From NCBI GenBank assembly GCA_963969495.1, contig OZ018328.1:7353331-7417330 (forward strand): a stretch of 64,000 nt of DNA, written 5' to 3'. Position numbers and translations under genes: made by a program. Of the stretch, positions 61,028 through 64,000 are shown in pieces. Under the pieces are notes generated by a model, which worked only from the letters and a program-made list of their open reading frames with translations, was not told where the DNA came from and made no database searches. Position 1 is the first letter of the stretch; each line of letters opens with the position of its first letter. The DNA is from Ceratothoa steindachneri (Eukaryota; Arthropoda; Malacostraca; Isopoda; Cymothoidae).

Positions 61028-61839
61028 TTCCTCCCTTCGAAGAGGTTAATGGGGGGGGAAGGGGGGAACTCCAGTGATAAAACAATCAAACATAACCGAC
61101 AAAAGCAAACTTACATGTCTTAGAATATAATACTGCTTCTTACTGTAAACTGGGTCAACCATCCTATAAACTTAAGTTTCTTTGATCTCGGGAGCACAAG
61201 CGTGCGCGTACAAAGGCAAGTGATCGACATAGGCCTCGTGAGCCTATTTGGTACGTCTCACAACACCCAATTTAACAGAAAAGCAGAAGAAAACCAAAAT
61301 TATTGATTACACACACAAAAAAAATGAACCTGGCTCCTAAGTGGTATCTAGACAGCTACTTCCTTACACTTCTAAACCTTAAGACCTTAATATATACACA
61401 AAACACAAACAACAACAAAAAAAATGAATGGTTTTGAGATTAACGTGAGATGAAATAACCCTCGATGGGGTTTCGGCTGAGGTTATACATAGGCTTTATC
61501 TTACTGGCGCCTTTCATATAATTAATATTAAAGTGGTGCTCAATGACCAATAACTTACAACGCATGAGTCGGCCGTTCTGGTTATTGTGTCTACCCAAGT
61601 ATGTAAAAAACTAATCATGGAATTCCAACGTACTTGTACTACTTTTTTTTGGCAACTGACAAACTTTACTCTCCAACTTATGGCTAGGGCGGCCTGTTTC
61701 ATGGTTACATAAGTGATGGGAAAAGGAGCCCCATCGTCATCATTTACCAAACTAACCTGGGAGCTCGCGTTTGGATTTCCTCTAATGGGGTCGGGAAAAA
61801 GTTCCTTTAAGAGATCGTTAAAGGGTGTGGCTATCATGG

Positions 61840-62618
61840 CGATTTGGGGGTTTAAATGTTACTCATTGGGCGTTTCGTTCTGGGGAAAGGCTAATGAGTG
61901 TAGGAGATACTGGTTATCCGACTTTACCATCTGACTCGGTTTATATGGGTCTATACCACATCCCTACTTCCTTTTTCATCCATCGTCACCCCATTTGGCT
62001 GGGTTTTCATCGTATGTACTTTCTGAGCCCCAGGCCGGGATACAACGGCCTTGATTTCTACCTGATCAATGCTCAATGCCATTTCATGTGCGAGCATTCT
62101 TTCATTTTCTTCTCTCTCTTCTCTTTCCGCTTGTGCTAGTTATCTTTCCATCTGTATTCTTCTTTCTTCTACTTCTCTCTTCATCTTTATTTTTCTTTCT
62201 TCTGCTTCTCTTTTCATCTCGATTCTTCTTTTCTTGGCTTCTCTTTCCTCTTGCGCTAGTTCTCTTTCCCTCTGTATTCTGCTATCTTCGGCTTTTTTTC
62301 TCCTTTCATTCTTATTTCTTCTGCTTCTCTTTTCAACTGTATTATTCTTTCTTTTGTTTTACTTTCCCTTGGTATTCTTCTTACTTTTGCTTCTATTTTC
62401 CACTGTATTCTTGCTTCGTCTACTATTCCTTTCATCTGTATTCTTCTTTCTTCATCTTCTATTTTCCACTCTATCCTTCTTTCTTCGCTTTCTTTTTTCC
62501 ACTCTATTCTTCTTTCTTCGCTCTCTATTCTTTGTTCTTCCAGGACGTAGGCAACCATATCTTTGCCTTATAGTCCAAGAATTTGGCCTTGTTGGTAGAA
62601 TTTTTCGAACGATGTCAT
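61840..62618 (-). pseudogene. Gag-like frame with 11-residue coiled-coil repeats
   Basis: The likely start codon at 62618 gives MTSFEKFYQQGQILGL, then a stop, GKDMVAYVLEEQR, the usual opening of this group of gag proteins. Next come repeats of the form EERRIEWKKES, EERRIEWKIED and EERRIQMKG, 11 residues each, predicted coiled coil. After a frameshift the basic-acidic helix goes on (KREAEERKIKMKREVEERR, EREERRENERMLAHEMAL) to about 62060. Beyond that the frame decays; a separate 107-codon minus frame lies at 61514-61837 without a recognisable domain. Structural protein of the retrotransposon particle. Confidence 0.65.
62130..62545 (-). repeat. 33-bp coding repeat within gag, about 12 units
   Basis: The plus strand repeats ttctttcttcgctttctttt then ttccactctattc about every 33 bases, diverging leftward. 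It encodes the 11-residue helix repeat on the minus strand. Confidence 0.7.
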
Positions 62619-62917
62619 TTTGTGTATGTCCGTCAAGCTGTCACCGCTGTACACTTAGGTACTTATACAACCACTAAACCAGTAGCGCGCTGCCTAACTT
62701 CCACTTGTCACGACACTTTCACTAATTGAAATACCACTCCACAGAAATTAATTAATAACATTAACGGTTAATCACCGACAATTAACCCCAGATTTATAGA
62801 CGGACCTGATCCTCTTATTATGCTTAACCTTTCCTCAAACGCTAGGCACAATTTCATTATTACTGGAGGGAAAGCAAGACAAACAATAATACTGAGTTCT
62901 TCCAATACCCATAAAAT

Positions 62918-62926
62918 CTGACACCA
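62918..62926 (-). promoter_or_regulatory. Primer-binding-like site
   Basis: On the minus strand tggtgtcag lies nine bases after the end of the 5' LTR and would pair with a tRNA ending ctgacacca. Such a site occurs in some gypsy groups; the tRNA identity is not proven here. Confidence 0.5.
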
Positions 62927-62934
62927 AATATTTA

Positions 62935-64000
62935 TGCCGTGGTATTGTAAGGGCCGAGTGATGGTACATAGGTTGGTCACGTACTTCAATAACACCTTTA
63001 TTACGTTTTCTCTAAGAGTGCTATATTATTTTACGTTATTTTATCTTTGAGGATTTCTAGTGCCATGTACAGCATTTCGAGGATTGAGTTAAATACTTCT
63101 AAGCAAAAAAATATCTTTAATTGCAACATAAAAAAGTGAAATCTTAAAAACAAACTATACATCTATGAATAAACGAGACTATGATAGAATTACTAATTTA
63201 AACCAAATGAATATAAAGTAATGGTTGACCTCCAAACTGACTTTAATATTGGACGCTAATTGCCACACAAAAATAATTGAATTTCTTTACCTTTAAAAAA
63301 CACACATGAGAATCCGGCTGAAGAATGACCTTGGCCTTGGATCTTATGTAGACGGGAAATTGGTTTGCGGTTAGGCGCGTGGGCGTGTCCGCAGACGCCA
63401 ACCCATTTGTTTGGCGAGGAGGCAGACGTGGAGCAACATGTGATTTCGGTGAGGGCGACGGATGGCGTTAAGCACGTTGTCTTAGTCAGATGATTTAGAC
63501 AACGGGGCCGTGAAGGTATGCTTTTTCCAATCTTCTTGTTAATCTTGAGATGGTTCCCACTGACTAGCGATGAGCAAAAAGTGAATCCTTTAACGACTGA
63601 GGAGGAGGGGGGGGGGGTAGTTCACTTTGGGTATTCATCAATGGTGAGGACTATCTCTGTTTTTTGTTGCAAACCGAGATAAGGGGTTCCTCTGACGATA
63701 GATGTATGAGAGTGATCCTCAATACAAAGGGGGCTAATTTTTCGGTGTGACCACCAGGAACTGGCTCAGAATGAGCTTCTTCTCTGTTCCTTTCTTTGAT
63801 GGCCGGGCACTGCTGCCGGACTTCGTCGTTTCAAAGTCTAACTCGATCTCCACATTCTTCTCCAGTTATCCGCCTATATACTCCACCGACCCACTGGGGG
63901 TAGGGGAAAGCAGGGGAGGGCTTAGGAATTAAGCCTCGCTCCTCTAACGACGCTTCTCCGAGCGTCTTTCACTTAGTCCTAAAGGCATCTTCTGGCTCTT
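62935..64000 (-). repeat. 5' LTR of the gypsy-like element, cut by the window end
   Basis: Starts tgccgtggtattgtaagg on the plus strand, matching tgtcgtggtattgcaagg at 59645. Similarity continues to the last base; the TG end of the LTR lies outside the window. Confidence 0.8.

Larger units (their letters stand above)
59645..64000 (-). mobile_element. Gypsy-like LTR retrotransposon, internally reduced, runs off the window
   Basis: Two direct repeats of more than 1 kb (59645-61027 and 62935-64000+) flank a 1.9-kb interior. On the minus strand the order is 5' LTR (right), primer-binding-like site, gag-like frame, polypurine tract, 3' LTR (left). No protease, RT or integrase motif is seen inside, so the copy has lost pol. 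The right LTR is cut by the window edge. Confidence 0.8.

Noticed and set aside
62069..62677. Two Leu/Phe/Ser-rich plus frames that look like multi-pass membrane proteins
   Set aside because: They are the antisense of the gag coiled-coil repeats, which have a matching MTSFEKFYQQGQ start on the minus strand.

Overview
The window is intron-era eukaryotic DNA made almost entirely of decayed transposable elements, minisatellites and pure (TA)n tracts; I find no rRNA, no bacterial-style operons and no convincing single-copy host gene. The mix (Penelope-like elements with GIY-YIG endonuclease, several Tc1/mariner families, ZBED-type hAT copies, I/R1-like and CR1-like LINEs with zinc-knuckle ORF1, Ty3/gypsy, tRNA-derived SINE-like pieces, and about seventeen long (TA)n tracts) fits an arthropod and most resembles malacostracan crustaceans such as penaeid shrimp. 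The species assignment is inference from repeat style only.

Layout, left to right. 0.2-2.7 kb: two mariner transposase remnants on the minus strand, the second with terminal inverted repeats. 3.5-7.5 kb: a decayed plus-strand LINE with a PHD-like N-terminal finger, whose coding region carries a 14-unit, ~74-bp tandem array. 7.8-9.85 kb: a minus-strand I/R1-like LINE (endonuclease, RT, RNase H). 12.2-20 kb: a Penelope-like element (PLE) whose RT reading frame has been blown open by a 5.2-kb, ~158-unit, 33-bp array, followed by a degenerate GIY-YIG domain and a hammerhead-like tail. 20-24 kb: mariner and Tc1 remnants separated by (TA)n, then a 0.5-kb near-perfect palindrome. 24.5-27.2 kb: mariner head and a ZBED/hAT transposon. 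27.2-31.5 kb: PLE scrap, hairpin repeats, a plus-strand LINE with RT and RNase H, a 50-60 bp minisatellite and an RTE-like tail. 32-36.6 kb: a Tc1 element bounded by TIRs inside (TA)n, then two copies of a second PLE family. 36.6-47.5 kb: mariner tail, gypsy RT scrap, a CR1-like LINE with a 488-codon open RT frame cut at a (GA)n tract, a 20-bp purine-strand minisatellite and two LINE ORF1 (zinc-knuckle) remnants. 48-52.6 kb: Tigger/pogo scrap, a mariner with ~180-bp terminal inverted repeats, a second hAT. 53.6-55.5 kb: SINE-like pieces, LINE scrap, 72-bp minisatellite. 55.6-59.2 kb: a chain of PLE tails and fold-backs separated by four (TA)n tracts, including a young inverted PLE dimer with an intact 462-codon RT-GIY-YIG frame. 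59.6-64 kb: a minus-strand gypsy-like element with ~1.38-kb LTRs, a gag-like coiled-coil frame and no visible pol.

Three themes stand out. First, in three unrelated retroelements a short stretch of coding sequence has itself become a tandem array (33 bp in PLE RT, 74 bp in a LINE ORF, 33 bp in gypsy gag). Second, PLE ends, PLE inverted dimers and Tc1/mariner ends meet again and again at (TA)n tracts. Third, each PLE family seen has a tail with a hairpin followed by GAAA, recalling hammerhead ribozyme cores known from PLEs. Coordinates of decayed elements are approximate because they were read by eye across frameshifts.
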